Assembly: GCA_009835005.1 (NCBI GenBank)
Contig: WTFG01000005.1
Coordinates: 149,549-213,548 of the forward strand
Source: Flavobacteriaceae bacterium Ap0902
Lineage (GTDB): Bacteria; Bacteroidota; Bacteroidia; Flavobacteriales; Weeksellaceae
Length of the DNA: 64,000 nucleotides
Direction of reading: 5' to 3'
Shown in pieces: positions 37,260 through 45,609 of the stretch; the stretch's first letter is position 1, and each line of letters opens with the position of its first letter. A model generated the notes under the pieces. It was not told the DNA's origin. It did no database searches and saw only the letters and a list, made by a program, of their open reading frames with translations. The translations under genes were made by a program, and so were the position numbers.

Positions 37260-37267
37260 TATATTTG
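37260..37267 (+). promoter_or_regulatory. -7 box TATATTTG of the serine dehydratase gene
   Basis: Exact TAnnTTTG. A reading frame starting with TTG at 37265 lies inside this box, so the ATG at 37301 is the true start. The 230 bases up to dnaN otherwise hold nothing I can identify. Confidence 0.6.
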
Positions 37268-37300
37268 TTTAATTGCAGTTTATTACAAATTCTATACTTT

Positions 37301-38716
37301 ATGAAAAATATCAGCGTATTCGACATGTTGAAAATTGGTGTCGGACCATCAAGTTCACATACTTTAGGTCCTTGGCGTGCAGCACAGGAATTTGTACAAG
37401 AATTAAAAGATCATCATATTTTTGATTCTACCCAAACCGTAGAAATCGATTTATATGGTTCTTTATCTTTAACAGGTATTGGTCATGCCACGGATAAAGC
37501 TATATTGTTAGGCTTAAGTGGAACGGATCCAGTTACGATTCCTGTTGAGTATATTGATGACATCATATCTTTTATTAAGGATGAAAATCAAATTAACCTC
37601 AATGAAGAAAAATTAATTCCTTTTGAATGGAGTCAAATTCACTTCAACAAAGATTTTTTGCCATATCATTCTAATGGTATGATGCTTACCGCTATATTAG
37701 AAGATGGTGATAAGTATGAATCTACTTTCTATTCTATTGGTGGTGGTTTTATCACCAAAGAAGAAACAGATGAGACTATAGATCTATCTGATAACAAGGA
37801 TTTCCCATTTCCTACTAATTCCGGAGAGCAACTGCTTGCACATTGTACTAAACTGGGTGTCAATATCTCTGATTTAGTATTGAAAAATGAGCTTACAGTA
37901 CGCAAAGAAGAAGAAATAGACCATGACCTAAAAAAAATATGGAATGTCATGCTAGAGTCTGTCTATCTGGGGTGCCATACAGATGGTTTCTTACCTGGCG
38001 GTCTAAATGTAAGACGTAGAGCGTCTGATGTGTACCGTAAATTGAAAGATGATAAATATAGTTATACCAATAAAGAAGAATGGATTACCGCAATTCGTAA
38101 AACCAAGATGCATTATCGCGAAGTATTCAAATGGGTTTCTACTTACGCCATTGCTGTAAATGAGGTGAATGCCGCCCTTGGACGTGTGGTGACTGCTCCT
38201 ACCAATGGTTCCGCTGGTGTGATCCCAGCTGTTTTATTATTTTATATAACAGTAGAAAATCATAAAGCTGATTTTGCGGAAATTAAAAAATTCCTTTTAA
38301 CCGCTGGCGTTGTGGGTAGTATTTTCAAGAGAAACGCTACCATATCTGCGGCTATGGGTGGTTGCCAAGCAGAAATTGGTGTATCCTCTGCCATGGCAGC
38401 TGCAGCCTTATGCGAAATGCGCGGTGGAACATCAGAACAGTGCTTAAACGCTGCGGAGATTGCTATGGAGCATCATCTAGGTTTAACTTGTGACCCAATC
38501 AATGGTCTGGTACAAATTCCTTGTATTGAAAGAAATTCTATGGGAGCTATCAAAGCCATCAATGCCGCGGAACTAGCATTGGATCAAGACCATGCCAAGG
38601 TACCTTTAGACAGAGTTGTTGAAACCATGTGGGCCACCGCTAAAGACATGAACTCTAAATACAAAGAAACCTCTGAAGGCGGTTTAGCGGTTAGCGTAAA
38701 GATTGTAGATTGTTAA
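37301..38716 (+). CDS. L-serine ammonia-lyase (iron-sulfur)
   Basis: Single-chain L-serine dehydratase of 471 residues that turns serine into pyruvate and ammonia using a [4Fe-4S] cluster. The N-terminal regulatory part (about 1-170) starts [20 protein letters not shown]. The catalytic domain has [16 protein letters not shown] near 300. Cluster cysteines are found in [17 protein letters not shown] and [10 protein letters not shown] near 380-420, and GGCQAEIG near 353. Fused alpha/beta layout matches E. coli SdaA. Start chosen by the promoter position. Confidence 0.94.
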   Translation: MKNISVFDMLKIGVGPSSSHTLGPWRAAQEFVQELKDHHIFDSTQTVEIDLYGSLSLTGIGHATDKAILLGLSGTDPVTIPVEYIDDIISFIKDENQINLNEEKLIPFEWSQIHFNKDFLPYHSNGMMLTAILEDGDKYESTFYSIGGGFITKEETDETIDLSDNKDFPFPTNSGEQLLAHCTKLGVNISDLVLKNELTVRKEEEIDHDLKKIWNVMLESVYLGCHTDGFLPGGLNVRRRASDVYRKLKDDKYSYTNKEEWITAIRKTKMHYREVFKWVSTYAIAVNEVNAALGRVVTAPTNGSAGVIPAVLLFYITVENHKADFAEIKKFLLTAGVVGSIFKRNATISAAMGGCQAEIGVSSAMAAAALCEMRGGTSEQCLNAAEIAMEHHLGLTCDPINGLVQIPCIERNSMGAIKAINAAELALDQDHAKVPLDRVVETMWATAKDMNSKYKETSEGGLAVSVKIVDC

Positions 38717-38821
38717 AAGATTCCTTGATGAACATTATATAACGTAATATAGCTGATAAGATTTTTTTTCAATATTGGCACTCTTTATGAGCTAATGAGA
38801 TATGAACCAAAATATAATGTC

Positions 38822-39460
38822 ATGAAGAATTCTTTATTTAATTCAGTTAGAAAAGCAATTAAACACTGGTACATTCCATTAATCATAGGAATACTTTTCA
38901 TAGCGCTTGGTATACTGGTAATGACCAGACCAGAAAGTTCATTCTTAGCCATAGCAATATTGTTTAGTTTATCCTTTTTGTTAGGTGGTTTGGCAGAGTC
39001 AATTTTCTATATTTCTAACAGAGATCGAATAGATAATTGGGGCTGGCCTTTGGCATTTGGGGTTACAACTATGATTATTGGTATTTTAATGCTGACCAAT
39101 CCAGCATTATCCATGACAACCTTGGCTTTATTTATTGGCTTTATATTGCTATTTAGATCTATATCTTATATTAGTTATTCCCTTGATTTAAAGAATTATG
39201 GTATTAAAAATTGGGGATGGATGTTGGGATTTGGAATTATTAGTGCAATTGTTTCTATAGTTTTAATCTTAAACCCAGTGATTGCTGGATTAAGTGTGGT
39301 CCTTTTAGTTGCATTGAACTTTATTTTAGTTGGAATTTTAAATGCTTATTTGTCTATTCAGTTGAGAAATATACATAAATCTTCTAAAAAACTCTCTGAT
39401 GATTTACAAAGAAGACATGACGAACTTATGCAGGATATAAGTCGAGAATTGGGAGATTAA
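38822..39460 (+). CDS. DUF308/HdeD-like membrane protein
   Basis: Six-helix integral membrane protein of 212 residues. Hydrophobic segments fall near 17-35, 42-62, 74-93, 97-115, 130-150 and 152-172, ending in a basic, charged cytoplasmic tail (RRHDELMQDISRELGD). Repeated units like IGILFIALGILVMTRPESS and FGIISAIVSIVLILNP are the HdeD signature. HdeD is tied to acid resistance in E. coli; the role here is unknown. An ATG nine codons upstream (38795) would also work; I prefer MKNSLF because the extra residues are polar and unlike the family. Confidence 0.75.
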   Translation: MKNSLFNSVRKAIKHWYIPLIIGILFIALGILVMTRPESSFLAIAILFSLSFLLGGLAESIFYISNRDRIDNWGWPLAFGVTTMIIGILMLTNPALSMTTLALFIGFILLFRSISYISYSLDLKNYGIKNWGWMLGFGIISAIVSIVLILNPVIAGLSVVLLVALNFILVGILNAYLSIQLRNIHKSSKKLSDDLQRRHDELMQDISRELGD

Positions 39461-39493
39461 TATTTTAAATTTTATAGAATAAAGATTCTCACG

Positions 39494-40015
39494 ATGCCTG
39501 AAACGTTATATAAAAGTGAAATAGATTCCCCTTTAGGAAGAATGGATATTTATGCTTCCACCAAAGGAATTCGTTATTTAAATTATAGTGACAGCCATAA
39601 GATTCGGTTTATTCTTAAAGCTTTGGCTCAAGAAACTTTAGAAATTCAAGAGTCAGAAAACGAGCATATTCGTTTAGCCAAGAAACAACTTCAAGATTAT
39701 TTTGAAGGTAAGCGTCAAAAATTTGATATTCCTTTAGATATGCGCGGTACGGAATTTCAGATTTCCGTTTGGGAAAGTCTTCTTGAGATTCCTTTTGGTA
39801 AGACAATCAGCTATTTGGAACAAGCAAAAAGCATTGGAAATCCCAAAGCCGTGCGCGCGGTGGCTAATGCCAATGGCCGTAATCCTATTTCTATAATTGT
39901 TCCATGCCATCGGGTAATTGGAGCTAATGGTCAATTAACGGGTTATGCTGGCGGAATTAATCGCAAAAAATTCTTAATCAATCTAGAAAATCCAATGACT
40001 GAATTCGATTTTTAA
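39494..40015 (+). CDS. ogt: Methylated-DNA-protein cysteine methyltransferase
   Basis: Suicide DNA-repair protein of 173 residues that removes alkyl groups from O6-guanine. The C-terminal domain has the helix-turn-helix segment TEFQISVWESLLEIPFGKT near 85, the arginine finger region NPKAVRAVANANGRNP near 116 and the active Cys in IIVPCHRVIGANG near 134. Compact length fits Ogt-type rather than the fused Ada. It ends 40 bp before mtaB, but mtaB has its own promoter. Confidence 0.93.
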   Translation: MPETLYKSEIDSPLGRMDIYASTKGIRYLNYSDSHKIRFILKALAQETLEIQESENEHIRLAKKQLQDYFEGKRQKFDIPLDMRGTEFQISVWESLLEIPFGKTISYLEQAKSIGNPKAVRAVANANGRNPISIIVPCHRVIGANGQLTGYAGGINRKKFLINLENPMTEFDF

Positions 40016-40020
40016 ATGCT

Positions 40021-40051
40021 TTTGCTAAAATTACGTTTAATTGTATCTTTG
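40021..40051 (+). promoter_or_regulatory. Full-consensus promoter of mtaB, 4 nt from the start codon
   Basis: TTTG (40021-40024), a 19-bp spacer, TATCTTTG (40044-40051), then only gcaa-type spacing of four bases to the ATG at 40056. This predicts a leaderless transcript. A longer frame starting with TTG at 40041 would begin inside the promoter. Confidence 0.8.
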
Positions 40052-40055
40052 CAAA

Positions 40056-41375
40056 ATGCAAAAATCAGCCGCATTTTACACTTTAGGTTGTAAATTAAAC
40101 TTTTCGGAAACTTCCACCATTGCCAGAAATCTTAGGGATGGTGGCTATGACACTGTTGATTTTAATCAAAAAGCAGATGTCTATGTAATTAATACGTGTT
40201 CTGTAACCCAAAATGCAGACAGAGAATGCAAACGCATTGTAAAAAAAGCTTTGAATGCTAATCCAGAAGGTTTTGTAGTCATTGTTGGATGCTATGCACA
40301 ATTAAAACCGGAAGAAATTGCAGAACTCCCAGGAGTTGATTTGGTTTTAGGAGCGAAGGAAAAATTCAATATTGTGCATTTCTTAGATACTTTAAATAAA
40401 TCAGAAGAAACCCAAGTACATTCTTGTGAAATAGAAGAAGCTGATTTTTATGAAAGCGCCTACTCTATTGGTGATAGAACAAGAGCATTTTTGAAGGTGC
40501 AAGATGGTTGTGATTATAAATGTACTTATTGCACCATTCCCCTAGCCCGTGGAATTTCTAGATCTGATACAGTAGATAATATATTGAGAAAAGCTGATGA
40601 AATAAGCAAACAGGGAATACAGGAAATTGTATTGACGGGTGTGAATATTGGGGACTATGGTAAAGGAGAATTCGGAAACAAAAAACACGAAAATACTTTT
40701 ATGGAACTTTGTGAACGTTTAGACAAAGAAACCAAAGTTCATAGAATCAGAATATCCTCTATAGAGCCTAATTTATTGAAGAATGAGTTAATTGAATATA
40801 CGACCAGAAGTCAACGTTTTGTGCCTCATTTTCATATTCCATTACAATCAGGAAGTGATGAAATATTAAAGAAAATGAAGCGTCGTTATTTAACTGGTTT
40901 ATACCAAGAACGCGTTTCAAAAATTAAAGAAGTTATGCCACATGCTTGCATTGGTGTAGACGTAATTGTAGGATTTCCAGGCGAAACAGAAGAAGAGTTT
41001 TTAAAGACTTATAACTTTTTGAATAAATTAGATATCAGTTACTTACACGTATTCACCTATTCTGAGAGGGATAACACAGAAGCTATTGATTTTGAAGGGG
41101 TTGTTCCTATCAAAGAACGCAAGAAGCGTAATAAAATGTTGCGAATTTTATCAGAGAAAAAGAGAATGGCGTTCTATCAGGAGCAGTTAGGCACTACGCG
41201 CAAGGTATTATGGGAAGATGAAAATCGCGAGGGTAAAATGTTTGGTTATACAGATAATTATGTACGTGTGCAAGCGCCTTATCAAAAGGAGTTAGTGAAT
41301 CAATTGATGGATGTTGAGCTGGTCATGTTAAACCCAGAGGGAGTTATAGATGCTCAAATACTACAACCAGCATGA
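40056..41375 (+). CDS. mtaB: tRNA t6A37 methylthiotransferase
   Basis: Radical-SAM enzyme of 439 residues that adds methylthio to t6A37, giving ms2t6A in ANN-decoding tRNAs. The N-terminal UPF0004 domain has cluster cysteines in LGCKLN, NTCSVT and VGCYAQL. The radical-SAM CxxxCxxC motif is CDYKCTYC near 155. HIPLQSGSD near 262 and FPGETEEEF near 308 are further signatures, and a TRAM-like domain ends the chain. MtaB rather than MiaB is chosen for the LGCKLNFSET opening. First gene of an operon; the next ATG overlaps its stop by 4 bp. Confidence 0.93.
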   Translation: MQKSAAFYTLGCKLNFSETSTIARNLRDGGYDTVDFNQKADVYVINTCSVTQNADRECKRIVKKALNANPEGFVVIVGCYAQLKPEEIAELPGVDLVLGAKEKFNIVHFLDTLNKSEETQVHSCEIEEADFYESAYSIGDRTRAFLKVQDGCDYKCTYCTIPLARGISRSDTVDNILRKADEISKQGIQEIVLTGVNIGDYGKGEFGNKKHENTFMELCERLDKETKVHRIRISSIEPNLLKNELIEYTTRSQRFVPHFHIPLQSGSDEILKKMKRRYLTGLYQERVSKIKEVMPHACIGVDVIVGFPGETEEEFLKTYNFLNKLDISYLHVFTYSERDNTEAIDFEGVVPIKERKKRNKMLRILSEKKRMAFYQEQLGTTRKVLWEDENREGKMFGYTDNYVRVQAPYQKELVNQLMDVELVMLNPEGVIDAQILQPA

Positions 41376-42022
41376 AAATTTATTTCATCAGTGGTCTAGG
41401 AGCTAACAGAAAAGCATTTGATGGATTGGTGATTCCTCAAGATTTTGAACCTGTTTTTCTGGATTGGAAACGACCAGAACAAAATGAAAGTCTAGAACAT
41501 TACACCTACCGAATGGCAGAAAAAATTACCCCAAATGAGCAGTTTCATTTGGTAGGATTGTCTTTTGGAGGCATTTTGGCTCAAGAAATGAATGCTTTTT
41601 TAAATCCAGAAAAAACCATTTTAATCTCTACTATCCGCAGCCGTACAGAGATGCCTAAATACATGAAATTATCCTCTAAAACTGCTATTCACAAAGCAAT
41701 TCCAATGCGTTTCTTTACTTCTGACAAAGCGCTTTCCTATAGCTTCTTTAGAAACTTATATGATCCTAGAATGCCTAAGTTAAACGCATATTTCACAGAA
41801 AAAGATCCATATTATTTGAGTTGGTCTATTAATAAAATTGTAAATTGGACGCCAAAACAATCTGATATTCATAATTTGCATCGAATGCATGGTGATAAAG
41901 ACATTGTATTTCCTGTTAACTTTATCAAAAATGCGGATATTGTTAAAAATGGAACACATGTTATGATTATCCAAAAAGCAAAAGCAGTAAATAATCTTTT
42001 TCATAAATACCTCACAGAATGA
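41372..42022 (+). CDS. Small alpha/beta hydrolase
   Basis: Hydrolase of 216 residues. The nucleophile elbow GLSFGG with Ser near 65 is clear, preceded by FISGLGANRKAF (oxyanion region) near 4. The likely catalytic His is in NGTHVMII near 195 and an acidic residue in HGDKDIVFPV near 170. No lid domain. Substrate unknown. Its ATG overlaps the mtaB stop and its stop overlaps the peptidase ATG (both ATGA), so all three are translationally coupled. Confidence 0.8.
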   Translation: MKIYFISGLGANRKAFDGLVIPQDFEPVFLDWKRPEQNESLEHYTYRMAEKITPNEQFHLVGLSFGGILAQEMNAFLNPEKTILISTIRSRTEMPKYMKLSSKTAIHKAIPMRFFTSDKALSYSFFRNLYDPRMPKLNAYFTEKDPYYLSWSINKIVNWTPKQSDIHNLHRMHGDKDIVFPVNFIKNADIVKNGTHVMIIQKAKAVNNLFHKYLTE

Positions 42023-43959
42023 AACAAACGCTATTATTTTTTTCTACCTTATTATTACTAAGTACTGGATATACCCAATCCATAGAAGAAATCGCAGAAG
42101 CAGAATCCAAGTTAAAAATTGGTTTAAACATTGATATTAAAGAACAATTAACTAAAACTGTAAACGCTGATTATTACGATGTTACTCAGTATGATTTAAG
42201 TTTTGATTTAACCGATACGGATTATAGTTTTGGCGGAATTTCTACCATTTATGCTAATATTTTAGCAGAAATTGATATGATTCAACTAGACGCTCAAAAT
42301 AATTTGAATATAGCAAGTGTCACAGTAGATGGAGAAAATATGCCATTTAATCATACTGATGATATTTTGACTGTGAATTTAAATAGATATTATACAGAAG
42401 GTGAAACCATAGAAATAGAAGTACAATACAATTCTACTTATGGCGACTCTATTGGAATGAATTTAGATTATCAAGGTTATTATGGCAACACACCACTAAT
42501 CACAACTTTAAGTGAGCCTTATGGCGCTTCTAGTTGGTGGGTAGGCGCAGATAATTTAATAGATAAAGCAGATGTTGTGAATATCATAGTTCAACATGAT
42601 GGTGATTATAAAGTAGGGTCTAATGGAACCTTAATCAGTAGAACGCCACAAAGTGATGGCAGTTATATCACACATTGGCGCACCTCCTATCCTATTCCCG
42701 CTTATTTGATTAGTATTGGTATGTCAGATTATGATGAATATAGTAATTCTGCCATGGTAGGCGGTATAGATGTACCTATTATCAATTATATTTATCCATA
42801 TAATAATACACAAGAAGTGCGCGATCAATTGGATGATGTACCAAGTTTTGTAGAATTTTTCTCTGAACTTATTGGGGATTACCCTTATAAAAATGAGAAG
42901 TATGGCCATATCCAATGGAATTGGGGAGGTGGTATGGAACATGCAACCATGTCTTCACAAGTACATTTTGGAACTTCTCTAACAGCTCATGAATTGGCAC
43001 ATCAATGGTTTGGAGATAAGATCACATGTGGTACATGGTCTGATATCTGGTTAAATGAAGGGTTCGCTACTTATTTTGAGGGTTTATTAAGGAGAAATTT
43101 ATTCGGGGAAGAATTCTTTAGAGACTGGAAAGAATATAAAATTTATAACATTACTTCTAGTTCTAATGGCTCTGTGTATGTACCTAGTGATCAACTAACA
43201 GATGATAGAATCTTTAGCGCTAGATTGAGTTATAATAAGGGGGCTATGGTACTCAATATGCTTAGATTTAAATTAGGTGATGAAAACTTTTATCAGGCAA
43301 TTAGAAATTATTTAGAAGATCCTGCATTAGCTTATGGTTTTGCCATTACAGATGATTTACAAGCACACTTAGAAAACCAAAGTGGAGAGGATTTAACAGA
43401 ATTCTTCGCAGATTGGGTGTATGGAGAAGGCTTTCCTTATATTGAAACCGATTTAGGTCTAAATGCTGGAAATAAATCAGGTGTATTAAAGATAACTCAA
43501 ACACCAAGTCATAGCTCTGTGGATTTCTTTGAAACACCTTTTGAAATTGAATTTTTTGGTTATAATGGCGAATCAGAGATTAGAAGATATGAATTGACAG
43601 AAAACAACCAAGAGTTCTATATATCAGATCTGCCATTCAAAATAAAAAGTTATAATTTCAATGCTAATTATGATATTCTAGCGTGGGTAACTGCTGAATA
43701 TATGGGGACAGAAAATGTATCAGAGGAATCTGATAATTTTAAGATTTACCCGAATCCTATTGTAAATAATTTCTTTGTATTGAGCACTAATGTTATACAA
43801 TATTTAGAAATTTATGCTATGGATGGAAAACTCTTAAAGACTGTTGAAATTAATTCTAATGAATCAGAAGTTTCTATTGCAGAATTACCAAAGGGTATTT
43901 ATATGCTTAAAGCACATACAAATGAAGGAATTAGAACAGAAAAGATTATAAAGAAGTAA
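42019..43959 (+). CDS. Secreted M1 family metallopeptidase with type IX sorting domain
   Basis: Zinc aminopeptidase-like enzyme of 646 residues, predicted to be exported and anchored outside the cell. A signal peptide spans 1-19 (ending GYTQS). The zinc site is HELAHQWFGD near 323, with the third ligand Glu in WLNEGFATYFEG near 346; the substrate-side GGGMEHATM near 302 corresponds to the GxMEN motif, here with His replacing Asn. The last 75 residues form a type A C-terminal domain (IYPNPIVNNFFVL, then GIYMLKAHTNEGIRTEKIIKK-type ending), the type IX export tag. Third gene of the mtaB operon. Confidence 0.88.
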   Translation: MKQTLLFFSTLLLLSTGYTQSIEEIAEAESKLKIGLNIDIKEQLTKTVNADYYDVTQYDLSFDLTDTDYSFGGISTIYANILAEIDMIQLDAQNNLNIASVTVDGENMPFNHTDDILTVNLNRYYTEGETIEIEVQYNSTYGDSIGMNLDYQGYYGNTPLITTLSEPYGASSWWVGADNLIDKADVVNIIVQHDGDYKVGSNGTLISRTPQSDGSYITHWRTSYPIPAYLISIGMSDYDEYSNSAMVGGIDVPIINYIYPYNNTQEVRDQLDDVPSFVEFFSELIGDYPYKNEKYGHIQWNWGGGMEHATMSSQVHFGTSLTAHELAHQWFGDKITCGTWSDIWLNEGFATYFEGLLRRNLFGEEFFRDWKEYKIYNITSSSNGSVYVPSDQLTDDRIFSARLSYNKGAMVLNMLRFKLGDENFYQAIRNYLEDPALAYGFAITDDLQAHLENQSGEDLTEFFADWVYGEGFPYIETDLGLNAGNKSGVLKITQTPSHSSVDFFETPFEIEFFGYNGESEIRRYELTENNQEFYISDLPFKIKSYNFNANYDILAWVTAEYMGTENVSEESDNFKIYPNPIVNNFFVLSTNVIQYLEIYAMDGKLLKTVEINSNESEVSIAELPKGIYMLKAHTNEGIRTEKIIKK

Positions 43960-43989
43960 TATTTTAATAGCATGGTTTAAACTTTTAAA

Positions 43990-44022
43990 AATCTCATTCC
44001 TAATTAGGAGTGGGATTTTTTT
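43990..44022 (+). terminator. Strong terminator of the mtaB operon
   Basis: Twelve-bp stem (43990-44001 with 44006-44017, two G-U pairs), tetraloop aatt, then Ts. It marks the left limit of the ordinary chromosome before the accessory region. Confidence 0.88.
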
Positions 44023-44080
44023 ATATAAATTATTCTAATAATCTGTAATTACCCATAATTTTGTATAATTGTTTACTATA

Positions 44081-44087
44081 AAGGAGG
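44081..44087 (+). promoter_or_regulatory. Unusually strong Shine-Dalgarno sequence
   Basis: aaggagg, six bases before the ATG at 44094, is a perfect anti-16S match. Other genes in the window have no such site, so this piece likely came from elsewhere or with a mobile element. Confidence 0.75.
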
Positions 44088-44093
44088 TTAAAG

Positions 44094-44282
44094 ATGAATA
44101 TATTTAGTTTTTCGGCACATTTTGGTACAGAAAAGGATTGTAAAAACCACTTTAAAACAGAGAAAGCAAAGAAAAATGCAAAGTTGAAACTTGTAAATGA
44201 ATTAGCCGAATTAAAGATGATTATTAATGATGTTGGGCTTTCAGAAAATAAAAACCTACAAAAAATTACTGACTATGAATAG
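44094..44282 (+). pseudogene. Truncated IS1595-type transposase N-terminus fused to other sequence
   Basis: A 62-residue frame. Its first ~28 residues (MNIFSFSAHFGTEKDCKNHF) resemble the opening of IS1595/ISXO2-like transposases of Bacteroidota, which continue with a zinc finger. Here the similarity stops before any CxxC pair and is followed by an unrelated Lys/Leu-rich stretch (KLVNELAELKMIIND). I read it as an insertion-sequence stub joined to another gene's end. It overlaps the next start by 8 bases, so it may now serve as a translated leader. Recognition is from memory of the family and could be wrong. Confidence 0.45.
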
Positions 44283-44589
44283 ACTAACCATTTTATTATT
44301 ATTTATATGTACTATAGGCTTTTCCCAAGAAAAAGGCAAAGTGTTTTCAAGCACACCTAAAACGCCTACAGAGCAAACAGAACGCAATGGTGTGATAGTG
44401 GTTACTAAAAATATGTATGGTTTAACTTTTGAAGATAATGCAATTCCAGAGGCATATAAAAAAGCCGTTAAAACATTCTTTAAACAACGTTTAAACGGCT
44501 ATACTGATTTAAAAAGATATAGATTGAATATTGCCAAAAAATACGGCTACATCTATGTGGAAGATAAGAAAATGCAAGCCTTAGAGTAA
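44275..44589 (+). CDS. Small secreted protein, unknown function
   Basis: A 104-residue protein starting at the ATG at 44275. Residues 1-18 (MNRLTILLLFICTIGFSQ) are a clear signal peptide. The mature part is basic and soluble, with NGVIVVTKNMYGLTF near 39 and repeated KRY/KKYGY stretches toward the end. No family recognised. The frame is open upstream to 44227, but that would bury the signal peptide. It overlaps the stub gene by 8 bases and the convergent phage gene by 9, in the accessory island, so it may be phage cargo. Confidence 0.6.
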   Translation: MNRLTILLLFICTIGFSQEKGKVFSSTPKTPTEQTERNGVIVVTKNMYGLTFEDNAIPEAYKKAVKTFFKQRLNGYTDLKRYRLNIAKKYGYIYVEDKKMQALE

Positions 44590-45099
44590 GCCCTTATAAA
44601 GTCCCGATTTAATTTTAATATCATCTATACTGCCCGATAGCGTTTCTCGTTCTCGGGTTTTTTGTTTGCCATAGTATTCGCATTCATAACTTAGAAGATA
44701 GGCATCGGTAACGGTAGGTTCTGGTTCCAACCCTTCATTTAATAGCCTTAGACTTCCTGTTTTATTGGTAGAAATGCTTTTTATGATTTCGTCTGTGATA
44801 TTAGCCAAATCAAAGAATTTCAATGCATTTTCACTGCTTAAACTAAAATTAGATGTATTGCGAAGCTGCTCATACAATAGTTTAAAATCAAGGCTTAAAA
44901 TAGCCGTGTTTTCGTTATAGTCTATACGCATACTTACATATAATGCAGGCAGTGTAAGCATATCAAAATATTCTGGATTAAAATCCTGTCCATTGTATAG
45001 GTCTATGATCCTTGGTGCTTTAAGCCCTGCACGGGTGTATTTTTCAATATTATCGGTATTATTAAAAGCCGATATTAAAGCGTTATAAAATGTTTTCAT
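44581..45099 (-). CDS. Phage protein, gp37-like (possible tail terminator)
   Basis: A 172-residue soluble protein. No strong motif is visible, but size, position right after a gpG-like gene and segments such as APRIIDLYNGQDFNPEYF and LPALYVSMRIDYNE fit the Mu gp37-like tail proteins of Bacteroidota phages. Its ATG overlaps the previous gene's stop by 4 bp. The reading frame is intact although most of the phage is missing. Assignment rests mainly on context. Confidence 0.5.
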   Translation of the reverse strand: MKTFYNALISAFNNTDNIEKYTRAGLKAPRIIDLYNGQDFNPEYFDMLTLPALYVSMRIDYNENTAILSLDFKLLYEQLRNTSNFSLSSENALKFFDLANITDEIIKSISTNKTGSLRLLNEGLEPEPTVTDAYLLSYECEYYGKQKTRERETLSGSIDDIKIKSGLYKGLL

Positions 45100-45608
45100 A
45101 ATCTATTTAATGTTCTTTCTGTAAGCGTGTTCATTTTCTTTTCTATCTTATCAAATAAGGCTTTGGACTCGCCAATAAAAGGCCTTGGAGGTATGCGTAC
45201 ATTCATCTGCCTACTATGTGCCTTTACCTTAATATCACCGCTCCCTCTTCTTTGCCTTGCAGAACGTTTACGAGTGTGAGCTTTTATTTGTACGGTTTCC
45301 CTTACTATACCTCCCTCATTGTGTATCCTTGCATAAGGCACGTCTGTACCAATAGTAATAGATGCAGCGGTTCTGCTTATTTCTCTTATAGAACGTTTTA
45401 ACCTACCAGATTTAACCATGAGTTTGCCACTATCCTTACGCTTTCTGGGTTGCCACGGCTTGGGTGTGGTATCTATCCAGTTTTTTTGGATAAAACGTTG
45501 CTTAGAAAATCGCACCGCTCTATAACTTGCCTCATTTAGTAGTTTCTTTTGAAAGGTATCGCCAAATTCTTTATTTAATTTCCGCCAAAAGGTTCTATTT
45601 ACTTCCAT
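45096..45608 (-). CDS. Phage virion morphogenesis protein (Mu gpG-like)
   Basis: A 170-residue, strongly basic protein. IDTTPKPWQPRKRKDSGKLMVKSGRLKRSI near 45-75 and VPYARIHNEGGIV near 90 match the phage virion morphogenesis family, as does the ending IPPRPFIGESKALFDKIEKKM near 137. Such proteins act at head or tail joining. The gene starts 1 bp after the tape measure stop. In Mu-like phages it is usually upstream of the tape measure gene, so the order here is unusual. Confidence 0.78.
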   Translation of the reverse strand: MEVNRTFWRKLNKEFGDTFQKKLLNEASYRAVRFSKQRFIQKNWIDTTPKPWQPRKRKDSGKLMVKSGRLKRSIREISRTAASITIGTDVPYARIHNEGGIVRETVQIKAHTRKRSARQRRGSGDIKVKAHSRQMNVRIPPRPFIGESKALFDKIEKKMNTLTERTLNRL

Positions 45609-45609
45609 A

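Noticed and set aside
37265..37300. TTG start for the serine dehydratase frame
   Set aside because: The TTG is part of the TATATTTG promoter box; the ATG at 37301 opens the conserved N-terminus.
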